NCBI GenBank assembly: GCA_000435075.1
Contig: FR890598.1
Coordinates: forward strand, 27,121 to 39,176
Reading direction: 5' to 3'
DNA from: Bacteroides sp. CAG:770
GTDB taxonomy: Bacteria > Bacteroidota > Bacteroidia > Bacteroidales > UBA932
DNA length: 12,056 nucleotides
Shown here: positions 1-7,896 of the stretch, piece after piece
How positions within the stretch are numbered: position 1 is the first letter of the stretch
Layout of the letters: the number at the start of each line of letters is the position of its first letter
Made by a program: the position numbers and the translations under genes
Notes under the pieces: model-generated
Told to the model about the DNA's origin: nothing
Seen by the model: only the letters and a program-made list of their open reading frames with translations
Databases searched by the model: none

Positions 1-847
1 TGGTCGTGTAGGAAGCATTGGCGCTTTCATCCTTCTTGAAATCCGTACCCTTGAAGAATCCGGAATTGTTCGCAGCTGACAGCAGGACGTAATATTTCAC
101 GATCTTGTTGCCGCCGCGGAAAGAGAGGTCTGCCACAGAAATCGGAGCGACCTTACGAAGCATCTCCTTCTTCCAGTTCACATTCGGATACAAATACCCG
201 TCAGTACCTTTCTTGTATGCTGTCAATGCCTTTTCTCCATAGACTTCAGCCACGCCGTCATTCTTGCACGCCTGGTTATAGAGAGAAGCATAAGTGTATG
301 AATCTACCGGATCGGCCGTCTTCAGCATGGTCTGCAGACCTGTCTGGAGCCTCACCTTGATGTCCGGCTTGCTGTCCATACCTCTTTTCGTGGTCACGAG
401 AAGCACGCCGTTGGCGCCGCGGGCACCATAAATCGCAAGTGCGGACGCATCTTTCAGCAAGCTGACTGATTCGATTTCAGCGGCTGTGAGATTGTCTATC
501 GTGGACTCGAAACCATCGACGAATACCAGCATGTTCTGTCCGGAAGCATACGTGGTACGTCCTCTCATATAAAGGTTCGAGATGGAAAAATCATATCCGG
601 GCTGCCCGCTCTGCTGGAGCAATGTCAATCCTGCCAATTTTCCGGTGAGCGCATTTCCCACGCTCGCGCTGTTGACATTGACCAATTCGTCACCGCTGAC
701 GGTCGACACGGCAGAGGTAACCATCCTGTCATGCTGGCTCCCGTAGGCAATCCTTACTTCAGCGGAATCCCTGTCCGCCGTCGCGAAAGCCGGCTGCGCC
801 ATTACGGCCAATGCAGCCAAGACTGCTATCTTCAAATATCTTTGCAT
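1..847 (-). CDS. SusC-like TonB-dependent outer-membrane transporter, second in the locus (N-terminal 282 residues, cut by window edge)
   Basis: This is the N-terminal part of a SusC/RagA-family transporter; the rest lies beyond base 1. It starts at an ATG 25 bases after the susD stop. Residues 1-22 form a signal peptide ending in an A-F-A-type site. The mature chain goes almost directly into the plug domain: a possible TonB box (EVRIAYG, about residues 30-36), the plug repeats VGNALTGKLAGL and MLVFVDGFES, and the family hallmark LLKDASALAIYGARGANGV followed by LLVTTKRG. Barrel sequence begins near residue 160. Unlike the first transporter it has neither an STN domain nor a carboxypeptidase-regulatory-like domain before the plug. 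It probably forms a second substrate pore, with its own SusD partner likely just outside the window. Family assignment is firm; substrate is unknown. Confidence 0.93.
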   Translation of the reverse strand, partial: MQRYLKIAVLAALAVMAQPAFATADRDSAEVRIAYGSQHDRMVTSAVSTVSGDELVNVNSASVGNALTGKLAGLTLLQQSGQPGYDFSISNLYMRGRTTYASGQNMLVFVDGFESTIDNLTAAEIESVSLLKDASALAIYGARGANGVLLVTTKRGMDSKPDIKVRLQTGLQTMLKTADPVDSYTYASLYNQACKNDGVAEVYGEKALTAYKKGTDGYLYPNVNWKKEMLRKVAPISVADLSFRGGNKIVKYYVLLSAANNSGFFKGTDFKKDESANASYTT

Positions 848-872
848 ATCAATTATCTACTTATGTGGTCTT

Positions 873-2621
873 CTATTCCCATCCCGGATTCTGGATCAGA
901 TATCCCTTGTCTACTTCCCACTGCTTGATAGGATGGAGGTAAGATCTGCGGCTCCAGAGACGGTTCTCGAACACGTACGGCTTGTAGTGCACTTCTGATG
1001 AACCCTCTATCCTGGAAATCTGGAGGCCATAGAATTTGCCCTGCATGACTCCCTCATTCTCGGCGATCATCCACCTGCGGATATCCCAGAACCTGTGGTC
1101 CTCATAAGCCAGCTCGACGGCTCTTTCATTTCTGAGCTTCTCCCTGAACTGACCCTTGGTGAGAGTGGAAGGGAATGCCGGCATGCCGGAGCGGTTCCTT
1201 ACCTTGCTTACGGCTGCGACAGCCTCTGCGGTAGGGCCCTGGAACTCATTGACAGCCTCAGCATAGTTCAGGTAAAGTTCAGCCATACGGAAAACAATCC
1301 AGTCCATATTCACGCTGTTGTGCGGATATGAGGCCTTGAGTGTCCTGGGTACCCATTTGCGGACGAGGTGACGGGTCTTGTCGTAAGCGACCTGATGCGC
1401 ACCTCCCTCCAGGAAATCAAGCTTTCCGATTTCATCATTCCACACAGCGCCCTGATAGGCAATGGTCTGTGCGAAACGAGGATCGAGTTCGCTGTACTTT
1501 TTCAGAAGGTCATCGCCGCCTGACATGAGCCATTCCTGTTCAGTGCCGTCCTTCTTTTCATATTTCTTGACGAAGTTCAGCGGTGCGAACAATCCGCCGT
1601 CAGACCATGAACTGCCGGCCCACTGAGGGATATTGCTGGTAATCGGCCTGGTATCCGTGCTGAAATTCCTGTATTTCTTGTTCGCCAGAATAATCTCGCA
1701 GTTGTCAGGAGTAGTCCAGACATACTCGTAATTGGTTTCCGGCGTTCCCTTGTCATATAGCGCATATCCGGCAGCCTCAGCGGCATCAATCGCCTCCTTG
1801 GCAGCATCAGCGGCCTTTTTCCACCTCTCGGCATCGTAGTTTCCATAACATATGATCTTGTTATTCTCACCGCCGAGGGAAAGATATGGGGTGGCAGTAT
1901 TGAACAGAGGACTTGCAGCATAAAGCAGCACCCTGGACTTGAGGGCCAGAGCCGCGATTCTGGTAGCCCTTCCGACGAATGCCGGATTCGTGTATTTGTC
2001 CGGAAGAAGCTTGGCAGCCTCGTCACAGTCCTTCACGATGAAATCAATACATTCGCTGAAAGTATTGCGCGGATATTTCGCATCCTCGCTTCCCGTAATC
2101 CTGTGGTCCACGATAGGAAGTCCGCCATAGCGGTATACTCCTTCCCAGAAAGAGATGGCACGCATGAAATATCCTTCACCCTTGGCCCTGGAATTGAACT
2201 CAGGATCACCCGGGTCATAAGGCACCTCGTCGATTCTCTCAAGAAGCGTATTGCATTTCCTGATCGTCGCCCAACGGGTGTATTGTCTAGGATCTTCCTC
2301 CCATTCAATGTTGTTGTTATGGTTGTCCGTATTCCAGGTAGAATTGGTCTTATCCCATGAAGCGCCGGACTCGCCCTCATCACAGGCACCTGCACGTGTA
2401 GATGTCGAGAGAAGGCCACGGTCGATGTCTTCGGAATTCATGCAGAAGCCCAGAGGCATTCCTTCTGCATAGATTCCAGTTATGAACCTTTCGCACAATG
2501 TCCTGTCAGAGAACACCTTGTCCTCATTCAAATCAGTGGATGGAGGTGCTTCCAAAAAATTACATCCGCTGAATGACAATATTGCCGCTAATACTGAGAT
2601 TATATATGTACGTATCTTCAT
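873..2621 (-). CDS. SusD/RagB-like surface nutrient-binding lipoprotein
   Basis: This 582-residue protein is the SusD-type lid that binds substrate over the SusC pore at the cell surface. A type II signal peptide is visible (hydrophobic stretch about residues 7-18, then SFSGC, with the lipidated cysteine at residue 20). The mature N-terminus (LEAPPSTDL, then VFSD) is typical of the family. SusD/TPR-type features follow: the first helical half contains GEGYFMRAISFWEGVYRYGG followed by LPIV, and the C-terminal half has the NERAVELAYEDHRFWDIRRW stretch and the terminal YL-HPI...IQNPGW signature. Length is usual for the family. The ATG is 3 bases after the stop of the first susC gene, implying translational coupling and a dedicated partnership with that transporter. 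Nothing in the sequence identifies the ligand. Confidence 0.96.
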   Translation of the reverse strand: MKIRTYIISVLAAILSFSGCNFLEAPPSTDLNEDKVFSDRTLCERFITGIYAEGMPLGFCMNSEDIDRGLLSTSTRAGACDEGESGASWDKTNSTWNTDNHNNNIEWEEDPRQYTRWATIRKCNTLLERIDEVPYDPGDPEFNSRAKGEGYFMRAISFWEGVYRYGGLPIVDHRITGSEDAKYPRNTFSECIDFIVKDCDEAAKLLPDKYTNPAFVGRATRIAALALKSRVLLYAASPLFNTATPYLSLGGENNKIICYGNYDAERWKKAADAAKEAIDAAEAAGYALYDKGTPETNYEYVWTTPDNCEIILANKKYRNFSTDTRPITSNIPQWAGSSWSDGGLFAPLNFVKKYEKKDGTEQEWLMSGGDDLLKKYSELDPRFAQTIAYQGAVWNDEIGKLDFLEGGAHQVAYDKTRHLVRKWVPRTLKASYPHNSVNMDWIVFRMAELYLNYAEAVNEFQGPTAEAVAAVSKVRNRSGMPAFPSTLTKGQFREKLRNERAVELAYEDHRFWDIRRWMIAENEGVMQGKFYGLQISRIEGSSEVHYKPYVFENRLWSRRSYLHPIKQWEVDKGYLIQNPGWE

Positions 2622-2624
2622 TGC

Positions 2625-5600
2625 CTAAAAAGTTATGTTAAGACCGATGTTGTAGACTTTCTGCAGAGGATAGGAGTTGATCTCCGTATTGCCCGTGGTG
2701 GACAGCACCTCAGGGTCCAGGTCGATGACATCGGACCACGTGAACAAGTTGGAACCGTTCAGGAACAGCCTCAACCCGCCTACATGAAGTTTTTCAACAA
2801 CCCTACGGTCGAAATTATATCCGATTTCAATGTTCTTCAGACGCAGGTAGCTTGCATCCCTGATCCACAGGGAAGAAGGCCTGTAGTTATGGTCGGCTTC
2901 GCTGTCCGCGTTCAATGACAGACGAGGGAATTCGATATCTTCGCCCGCTGCATATCTTTCCGGAGTCCAGCGCTTGAGAATCAGCGACTTGGCACTCTCC
3001 TCACTCTTGGTGAACGGCCAGAGGGAACGTCCGAAATACTTGATGGAGACATTGGTAGCTCCCTGGAAAAGCACTGAAAAGTCAATTCCCTTCCAAGAGA
3101 ACCCACATGAAACACCATAGATGATTTCCGGAATATTGGAGTAGCCGAGCGGAACCATATCGTAGTTGTCGATTTTTCCGTCCTTGTTCACATCCACATA
3201 ACGGCAATCTCCCGGCTGCAGCTGGTTTCCGCCCCATGCGCTGACAGGACGGTCCAGGGCATTGATTTCCTCCCATGAATTATAGTAGCCGTCGAAAATC
3301 AATCCGAAGAACTGGCCATAGCGGCGGCCGGTCTCAGCCTGATACTTGTATTGCTTGTTGACCTCGTCCTTGAATACTATGCGGTTACGGGCAAATGAGA
3401 AGTTGCCGCGCACCCAGTAATTGAAATCCTTGACTTTGTCACGCCAGGTAAGGTCGAACTCGCATCCGAAGTTCTTCATTGAACCCAGGTTGTATGCAGG
3501 AAGCTCGGCACCGATAATGAAAGGCTCGGTGGAGCGGTTCGCCAGAATATTGTCACGATACTCGTAGAAAGCATCGGACTGAACTGACAGACGGCCCTTG
3601 AACATATTGAAGTCCAGACCGACATTGGCCTTGCGCGCCCTTTCCCATGTCAGATCAGGGTTGCCGATTTTTCCTTCGACAACGGCGGTGGACTGGTTAG
3701 GGTTGGATGAAACGCCGAACCAATACTGGTAGGCACTTCCCGACGCCTCGCCGTAAGATGAAGGCAGATAGAGGAAGCGGGAACCGCCGATCTTGTCATT
3801 TCCGACCTCTCCGTAGCTGGCCCTTATCTTCATATAGGTGAGGATATCATTCTTAGGCAGCCAAGGCTCTTCCGTGATAATCCATCCTGCGGAAACAGCC
3901 GGGAAGAAACCGAAGCGACGTCCCTTGGCGAAGTTCTCCGTGCCGTTGTAACCCATGTCGAATTCGAGAAGATAACGCTGCGCATACTCGTAAGTGAGCC
4001 TTCCGACAAGTCCCTGATAAGCATTCGGCACATAGAAGGCCAATGTCGGAGACCAATATTTGCTCTGGTTGTAAAGGGCGAGTGCGGTAACATGATGTTC
4101 ACCGAAAGTCCTGTCATAATTGATTCCGCCTTCGAAGTAGACCTTGCGGTTCTTGCTCCAGCTCGTCGAAGTGTTCCAGATGGAAGACTCGGACTGCGGA
4201 ATCAGATATTCCTGCCCGTCAGCCTCTCTTCTGGCAAGATAATATGGAAAACTCTTCGAGAATTTCCTGCTGCTGTAATAGAAACTGTCATAAGCCGCTC
4301 TCACATGCGCAGACAGACCCTTGGTAATGGCATTGGAAAAATCATAATCGAATCTTACGGAAGAGGTCAAGTTGTTGCTGTTGCGCTTGTTATATCCGTT
4401 GCTCAGCAGGACCTGCCAAGGGTTAACGCTTCCGACGCCGTTCTCGATTTGCACGATTTTGCCATCCACCAGGCCAGGAGAGGACAATGGATTCGCAAAC
4501 GAAATTGCCTGCCAGATGCTGCTGTTGCCGCCGCTCGGGGAAATGATGTTCTCAATCTGAGCCGCAAGCTGAACCTGCGCAGTGAAGTCACGGGTAACTT
4601 GGAAATCGAAGTTCGACCTGAAATTGTAACGTGTATCTCTAGGATTCACATCATGATCACGGTCGATCTGCGTATTCTTATAGATACCTGTCTGATCGAA
4701 AAAACTTCCTGATATGAAGTATTTTACCTTATCGATACCACCGGAGACATTGACATTGTGCTGTGTTCTTGTGGAGAACTTGCGGAGGAACGTGCCAATC
4801 CAGTCGGTGTCCGGATGGAGCAGCGGGTCCTCGTGATTCTTGTAGAGCGCAATGTCCTCGGCCGTGAATCGCGGAATGTAAGTAGTCCCTGTGATACGGG
4901 AGTCATTCTCGCCCGCCTCGTTATACAGTTCAGCATACTGGGCACTGTTCAGATAGCTCGGCAGGGCCGTGGACTGCTGGAGGGCGAAATTGCCGGAATA
5001 GCTGATGTGCGGCGCGCCGATATCACCCTTTCTCGTCGTGATGAGAATCACACCGTTCGCACCCTTTACACCGTAAACTGCTGTCGCAGAGGCATCTTTC
5101 AGGATGTTCAATGACTCGATTTCATTCGGGTCAATGCCGTTGAAGTTGGATCTTTCCACACCGTCCACCATGACGAGCGGCTCCGAATTCTCGGTAAACG
5201 TACTCACACCACGGATAAGCAGATTGGAAAAGTCCTCACCCGGAGCACCGCTTCGCTGGGTAGCGACAAGACCAGGCATTCTGCCGACGAGCATGTTGGA
5301 CAAGTTCGCCTGCGGAGTCTGCACGAGGTCATCCTTGGAAATCGTGGCAATTGCACCTGTGACACTCTCTTTCCTCTGTTTTCCATAGCCTACGACGACC
5401 ACATCCGACAGGGTAAGAGGCGTTTCACTGAGAATCACATCTACCACACTGCTTCCAGACAGTTTCCTCTCCTGGGAATCAAAGCCAAGGCTATTGAAGA
5501 CAAGCACACCATCTCCGGCAGTCATTATACTGTACCGCCCGGATTCATCTGTCACCGTTCCATTGGTTGTACCCTTCTCGAATACACCGACCCCGGCAAG

Positions 5601-6014
5601 AGGTTCCCCATTCGCATCCGTGACTGTTCCGGAAATCTGACGCTTTTTCTGCACACTGGCATCTGTAGACTGCTTTCCCTGAGATGTCCCGGCATGATTC
5701 GGCAGGATAACTATCTGCCTGTTTTTCACCTTGAAAGAGTAATCAGCGCCAAGAATCTTGGACATGACTGTCCCGATGTCTGCATTTCTGAACGTGCAGT
5801 TCACATTCTTGTCGAGCGTGATCTCCTTTTCATTGTAGAGAAAGACAAATCCATAGTCCTTCTCGATTTTCCCTAGAGCCTCCTTAAGAGGGACATCGTT
5901 CAGATTCAATGTAATACCCTTCGTTTGCGCCACTGCCGTAAATGACAGGAACACCAGAAAGAACGGGCATAGAACACGAACGAGTCTTCTAATACTCTGT
6001 GTAATAGTGTTCAT
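2625..6014 (-). CDS. SusC-like TonB-dependent transporter with N-terminal STN signal-transduction domain
   Basis: A full-length 1129-residue SusC/RagA-family outer-membrane transporter. In order: a signal peptide (about 1-30, ending AVAQ); an STN (secretin/TonB short N-terminal) domain at about 34-104, recognisable by LNLNDVPLKEALGKI and the FVFLYNEKEI stretch; a carboxypeptidase-D-regulatory-like domain at about 126-197 (ISGTVTDANGEPLAGVGV, then a G-T-V-T-D-E-S-G-R-Y turn); a possible TonB box near 201-209 (LSDVVVVGY); the plug at about 212-328 with PLVMVDGVE and LNILKDASATAVYGVKGANG; then the beta-barrel, ending in aromatic F as outer-membrane barrels do. The STN domain is the known periplasmic contact with FecR-type anti-sigma factors, and a fecR-like gene ends 42 bases upstream, so this transporter probably both imports its substrate and reports its presence. 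Energy would come from TonB-ExbBD, which is not in the window. Confidence 0.97.
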   Translation of the reverse strand: MNTITQSIRRLVRVLCPFFLVFLSFTAVAQTKGITLNLNDVPLKEALGKIEKDYGFVFLYNEKEITLDKNVNCTFRNADIGTVMSKILGADYSFKVKNRQIVILPNHAGTSQGKQSTDASVQKKRQISGTVTDANGEPLAGVGVFEKGTTNGTVTDESGRYSIMTAGDGVLVFNSLGFDSQERKLSGSSVVDVILSETPLTLSDVVVVGYGKQRKESVTGAIATISKDDLVQTPQANLSNMLVGRMPGLVATQRSGAPGEDFSNLLIRGVSTFTENSEPLVMVDGVERSNFNGIDPNEIESLNILKDASATAVYGVKGANGVILITTRKGDIGAPHISYSGNFALQQSTALPSYLNSAQYAELYNEAGENDSRITGTTYIPRFTAEDIALYKNHEDPLLHPDTDWIGTFLRKFSTRTQHNVNVSGGIDKVKYFISGSFFDQTGIYKNTQIDRDHDVNPRDTRYNFRSNFDFQVTRDFTAQVQLAAQIENIISPSGGNSSIWQAISFANPLSSPGLVDGKIVQIENGVGSVNPWQVLLSNGYNKRNSNNLTSSVRFDYDFSNAITKGLSAHVRAAYDSFYYSSRKFSKSFPYYLARREADGQEYLIPQSESSIWNTSTSWSKNRKVYFEGGINYDRTFGEHHVTALALYNQSKYWSPTLAFYVPNAYQGLVGRLTYEYAQRYLLEFDMGYNGTENFAKGRRFGFFPAVSAGWIITEEPWLPKNDILTYMKIRASYGEVGNDKIGGSRFLYLPSSYGEASGSAYQYWFGVSSNPNQSTAVVEGKIGNPDLTWERARKANVGLDFNMFKGRLSVQSDAFYEYRDNILANRSTEPFIIGAELPAYNLGSMKNFGCEFDLTWRDKVKDFNYWVRGNFSFARNRIVFKDEVNKQYKYQAETGRRYGQFFGLIFDGYYNSWEEINALDRPVSAWGGNQLQPGDCRYVDVNKDGKIDNYDMVPLGYSNIPEIIYGVSCGFSWKGIDFSVLFQGATNVSIKYFGRSLWPFTKSEESAKSLILKRWTPERYAAGEDIEFPRLSLNADSEADHNYRPSSLWIRDASYLRLKNIEIGYNFDRRVVEKLHVGGLRLFLNGSNLFTWSDVIDLDPEVLSTTGNTEINSYPLQKVYNIGLNITF

Positions 6015-6056
6015 TAACCAAATGTGTTTATAATTTTAAATGCTTAAATATGCCGA

Positions 6057-7091
6057 CTACTTCGAGATTTCATACAGAGAGTGCCGGTTTCTGTACTTTA
6101 TCCCGGATACCAAACTGATACTTTCGAGAGCGGCATCAATGCCATTCCTTAAATCCAGCTTGCCAGTAATTGATATATCCTTTATTGTGCTGTCGCAAGA
6201 GAATCTCGCATTGTAATATCTGGACAACTGCATGAGAACATCCTTGATATTAGCACTGTTGAACCTTAATATCCCCTCTGTCCAACATGTATAGTCCTCA
6301 ACATCCACAGTTTCCAGCGAGGCATTACAGTTCGAACCGTCATAGCAGAAACGCTGCTCCGGCTTCATCTGATAAGCATGTTCAAGTAAATTACCTGTCA
6401 CAGAGACCTTACCCGAGACAAGCACTATTGACTGTTGTTTATCAGAAGGATAAGCTTTAACATTGAATTTTGTCCCAAGGACCGAGACGTCAAGCCGGTC
6501 AGTCTTGACACTGAACGGACTGGTCTCATCATGGAAGACATCCAGAAAAGCTTCTCCGTTAAGATATATCTCACGTCTGCGCCCGTTCATTTCCGCCTTG
6601 TAGATAACCCTGGTACCGGAGTTCAGCTGCATTTTAGTCCCATCCGAAAGATTCAGACAGGCTGTCTTTCCGAACGGAACTATCATCTGATGGACATCAC
6701 CGCCTTTCTTTATATCATGAATCTTGGTCTCGACAGAGTCACTCACAGAGAAGTATCCCTCATGATACGAGACTGTCGCATCAGAACTGACCTCTATAAC
6801 TTTGTCAGAAGTCTCAATCCTGATGTCACCCCCTGCTTCCGGCATTGCCTCTGAGATATACTGGATATACTGCGGCTCTGCACTTCTCCATGTCCCAGTG
6901 AAATAAATCGCGACTCCAGCTACAATGGCCGCAGCTGCCGAAACGGCAATGACAGCAGCTCGTCTGAAGGCCCGCATCCTTAATGAGTCTTTCCTGATTC
7001 TAGCCCACAGTCTTGCCTTGTCATCTTCAGCCAGACAAGTTTCCACAGGCTTCAGGATTGAGAATATTTCGTCCTCCGAATTTGTATTCAT
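6057..7091 (-). CDS. FecR-like transmembrane anti-sigma factor
   Basis: A 344-residue inner-membrane anti-sigma regulator. Residues 1-43 are cytoplasmic and would hold the ECF sigma factor; 44-64 form the single membrane helix (alanine/isoleucine/valine-rich); the rest is periplasmic. The FecR domain spans about 133-232, with VPFGKTACLNLSDGT, NSGTRVIY, the YLNGEAFLDV stretch, PFSVKT and VLGTKFNV all matching the family pattern. The C-terminal part (about 274-341, from LRFNSANIKDVL to SLYEIS) matches the DUF4974 domain usual in Bacteroidota FecR proteins and related in idea to STN. I chose the ATG at 7091; an in-frame TTG at 7130 would add 13 residues but is less likely, since the A-rich stretch 7098-7120 sits where a Bacteroidota translation-enhancing leader would. 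The sigma gene ends 101 bases upstream and the STN-bearing susC starts 42 bases downstream, so this is the middle element of the signalling chain. Confidence 0.93.
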   Translation of the reverse strand: MNTNSEDEIFSILKPVETCLAEDDKARLWARIRKDSLRMRAFRRAAVIAVSAAAAIVAGVAIYFTGTWRSAEPQYIQYISEAMPEAGGDIRIETSDKVIEVSSDATVSYHEGYFSVSDSVETKIHDIKKGGDVHQMIVPFGKTACLNLSDGTKMQLNSGTRVIYKAEMNGRRREIYLNGEAFLDVFHDETSPFSVKTDRLDVSVLGTKFNVKAYPSDKQQSIVLVSGKVSVTGNLLEHAYQMKPEQRFCYDGSNCNASLETVDVEDYTCWTEGILRFNSANIKDVLMQLSRYYNARFSCDSTIKDISITGKLDLRNGIDAALESISLVSGIKYRNRHSLYEISK

Positions 7092-7104
7092 ATCAAATCT
7101 AATT

Positions 7105-7120
7105 ATCTTTTTATCTTTTT
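7105..7120 (-). repeat. A-rich tandem 8-mer in the leader of the FecR-like gene
   Basis: On the minus strand AAAAAGAT occurs twice in tandem, ending 13 bases before the ATG at 7091. A-rich sequence at this position is typical of Bacteroidota genes, which use adenine-rich leaders instead of Shine-Dalgarno sequences. It supports the choice of ATG 7091 over the TTG at 7130, which lies upstream of it. Confidence 0.5.
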
Positions 7121-7192
7121 GAACACACAAGTGCGCTCAAAGAAACCAGTTCCGATATATAGACTGAAAAAATACCTTATATATAATCACCT

Positions 7193-7774
7193 TCAGGAAG
7201 AAAAATATTGAAGAAAAATGAAAATAGGCATTATCTTTCTGATTTTCAGCATGGTACGAGACAGAAGATTACGTAGTGATTGTACGCTCATATCCATAAG
7301 AACCGAAATATCCTCATAGGAGAGTTCCATGGTGTAGCGCAAATAAACAGCTTCTTTCTGTCTTGCAGTCATGCCTGATATGGCCTGACGATATTGACAC
7401 TCAATTTTTTCACGGGTTTCTTTGTCATTCTCGACACGTTCTGACAGTTCCCATTCGACATTGAAAGGAAGAACGTCAATTCCAATAGTCGGAAGCCTCT
7501 TCTCATGTCTCATGTTGTCATAAATCTGTCCACGCAGAGCCTTGAGAAGGTAGGCTTTAGGATTTCTTATCTGCGAATGGACCTTATGGGTACTGAAAAT
7601 CTTGACAAACACATCGTGAATTGAATCCAGTGCAATCTCCTTGTCTCCGCAGATTTTCATTCCATACCGAAACATATCATCCACATGATGCTCATATATT
7701 ATGGAAAACGCCTTAACATCCCCATTCTCGAACCTGTTCCAAAGTTCCGTTTCCGATATGTCCAACTTAATCAT
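7193..7774 (-). CDS. ECF-type RNA polymerase sigma factor (sigma-70 family)
   Basis: This 193-residue protein is an extracytoplasmic-function sigma factor that should direct RNA polymerase to the adjacent susCD genes. Sigma region 2 is at about 22-92 (core-binding and -10-recognition helices, including SIHDVFVKIF and the NPKAYLLKALRGQIYDNMR stretch). Region 4 is at about 125-181, with the helix-turn-helix LSYEDISVLMDMSVQSLRNL giving -35-type contacts. The linker between them is short, and regions 1.1 and 3 are absent as usual in ECF factors. A short hydrophobic tail (IMPIFIFLQYF) ends the protein. It lies directly upstream of the FecR-like gene on the same strand, the standard sigma/anti-sigma order in Bacteroidales uptake loci. 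A promoter-like sequence lies at 7800-7830. Family is certain; the regulated genes are inferred from position. Confidence 0.95.
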   Translation of the reverse strand: MIKLDISETELWNRFENGDVKAFSIIYEHHVDDMFRYGMKICGDKEIALDSIHDVFVKIFSTHKVHSQIRNPKAYLLKALRGQIYDNMRHEKRLPTIGIDVLPFNVEWELSERVENDKETREKIECQYRQAISGMTARQKEAVYLRYTMELSYEDISVLMDMSVQSLRNLLSRTMLKIRKIMPIFIFLQYFSS

Positions 7775-7799
7775 GCAGATATTCCTAAAAATCAGGGCG

Positions 7800-7830
7800 C
7801 TAATTTAGCGGAAGTCCGGCAAATCACAAA
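7800..7830 (-). promoter_or_regulatory. Predicted promoter of the ECF sigma gene
   Basis: Read on the minus strand, TTTG (7830-7827) is followed after 19 bases by TAAATTAG (7807-7800). This matches the Bacteroidales housekeeping promoter pattern TTTG, 19-21 bases, TAnnTTTG with one mismatch in the -7 element. The predicted start of transcription is about 20 bases before the sigma-gene ATG at 7774. Match found by eye; not tested. Confidence 0.55.
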
Positions 7831-7845
7831 ATCATGTTCACTTTC

Positions 7846-7858
7846 CGGGAAATTCCCG
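7846..7858. promoter_or_regulatory. 13-base perfect palindrome between divergent genes (possible operator)
   Basis: CGGGAA-A-TTCCCG has perfect 6-base arms around one central base. It lies in the 122-base region between the ECF sigma gene and the DUF4421-like gene, 16 bases upstream of the sigma gene's predicted -33 element and where the -33 box of the plus-strand gene would be. This is a suitable place for a regulator that acts in both directions. No regulator can be named. Confidence 0.35.
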
Positions 7859-7877
7859 ACGTTTCACAAGATTTGAG

Positions 7878-7885
7878 TAAATTTG
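7878..7885 (+). promoter_or_regulatory. Possible -7 promoter element of the DUF4421-like gene
   Basis: TAAATTTG matches the Bacteroidales -7 consensus TAnnTTTG exactly, and is followed by CA as is common. No good TTTG lies 19-21 bases upstream (the best is TTCC inside the 13-base palindrome), so either the promoter is weak or activated, or the match is by chance. It would give an almost leaderless transcript for ATG 7897, and a leader of about 14 bases for ATG 7906. Confidence 0.4.
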
Positions 7886-7896
7886 CACTATCCGAT

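Noticed and set aside
1577..2419. Two open frames (149 and 128 codons) on the minus strand within susD
   Set aside because: They are alternate frames of an intact SusD-like gene, rich in Arg, Ser and Pro as such shadows usually are, with no domain pattern.
4092..4712. 206-codon open frame on the plus strand
   Set aside because: It lies wholly inside the well-supported minus-strand susC gene, has no promoter-like or leader signal, and its translation resembles no family; it is an antisense shadow of the coding frame.
7094..7101. TAGATTTG, an exact -7-type match, just before the FecR-like start codon
   Set aside because: It lies 2 bases before the ATG, so transcription would start inside the gene, and no -33 element is correctly spaced upstream.
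7092..7130. Longer start (TTG at 7130) for the FecR-like protein
   Set aside because: It would translate the A-rich leader into a lysine-rich extension; ATG 7091 gives a normal FecR N-terminus.
7155..7184. ATATATA / TATATAT inverted pair between the sigma and FecR-like genes
   Set aside because: Low-complexity AT alternation pairs with itself by chance; no GC stem or correctly placed T-run makes it a terminator.
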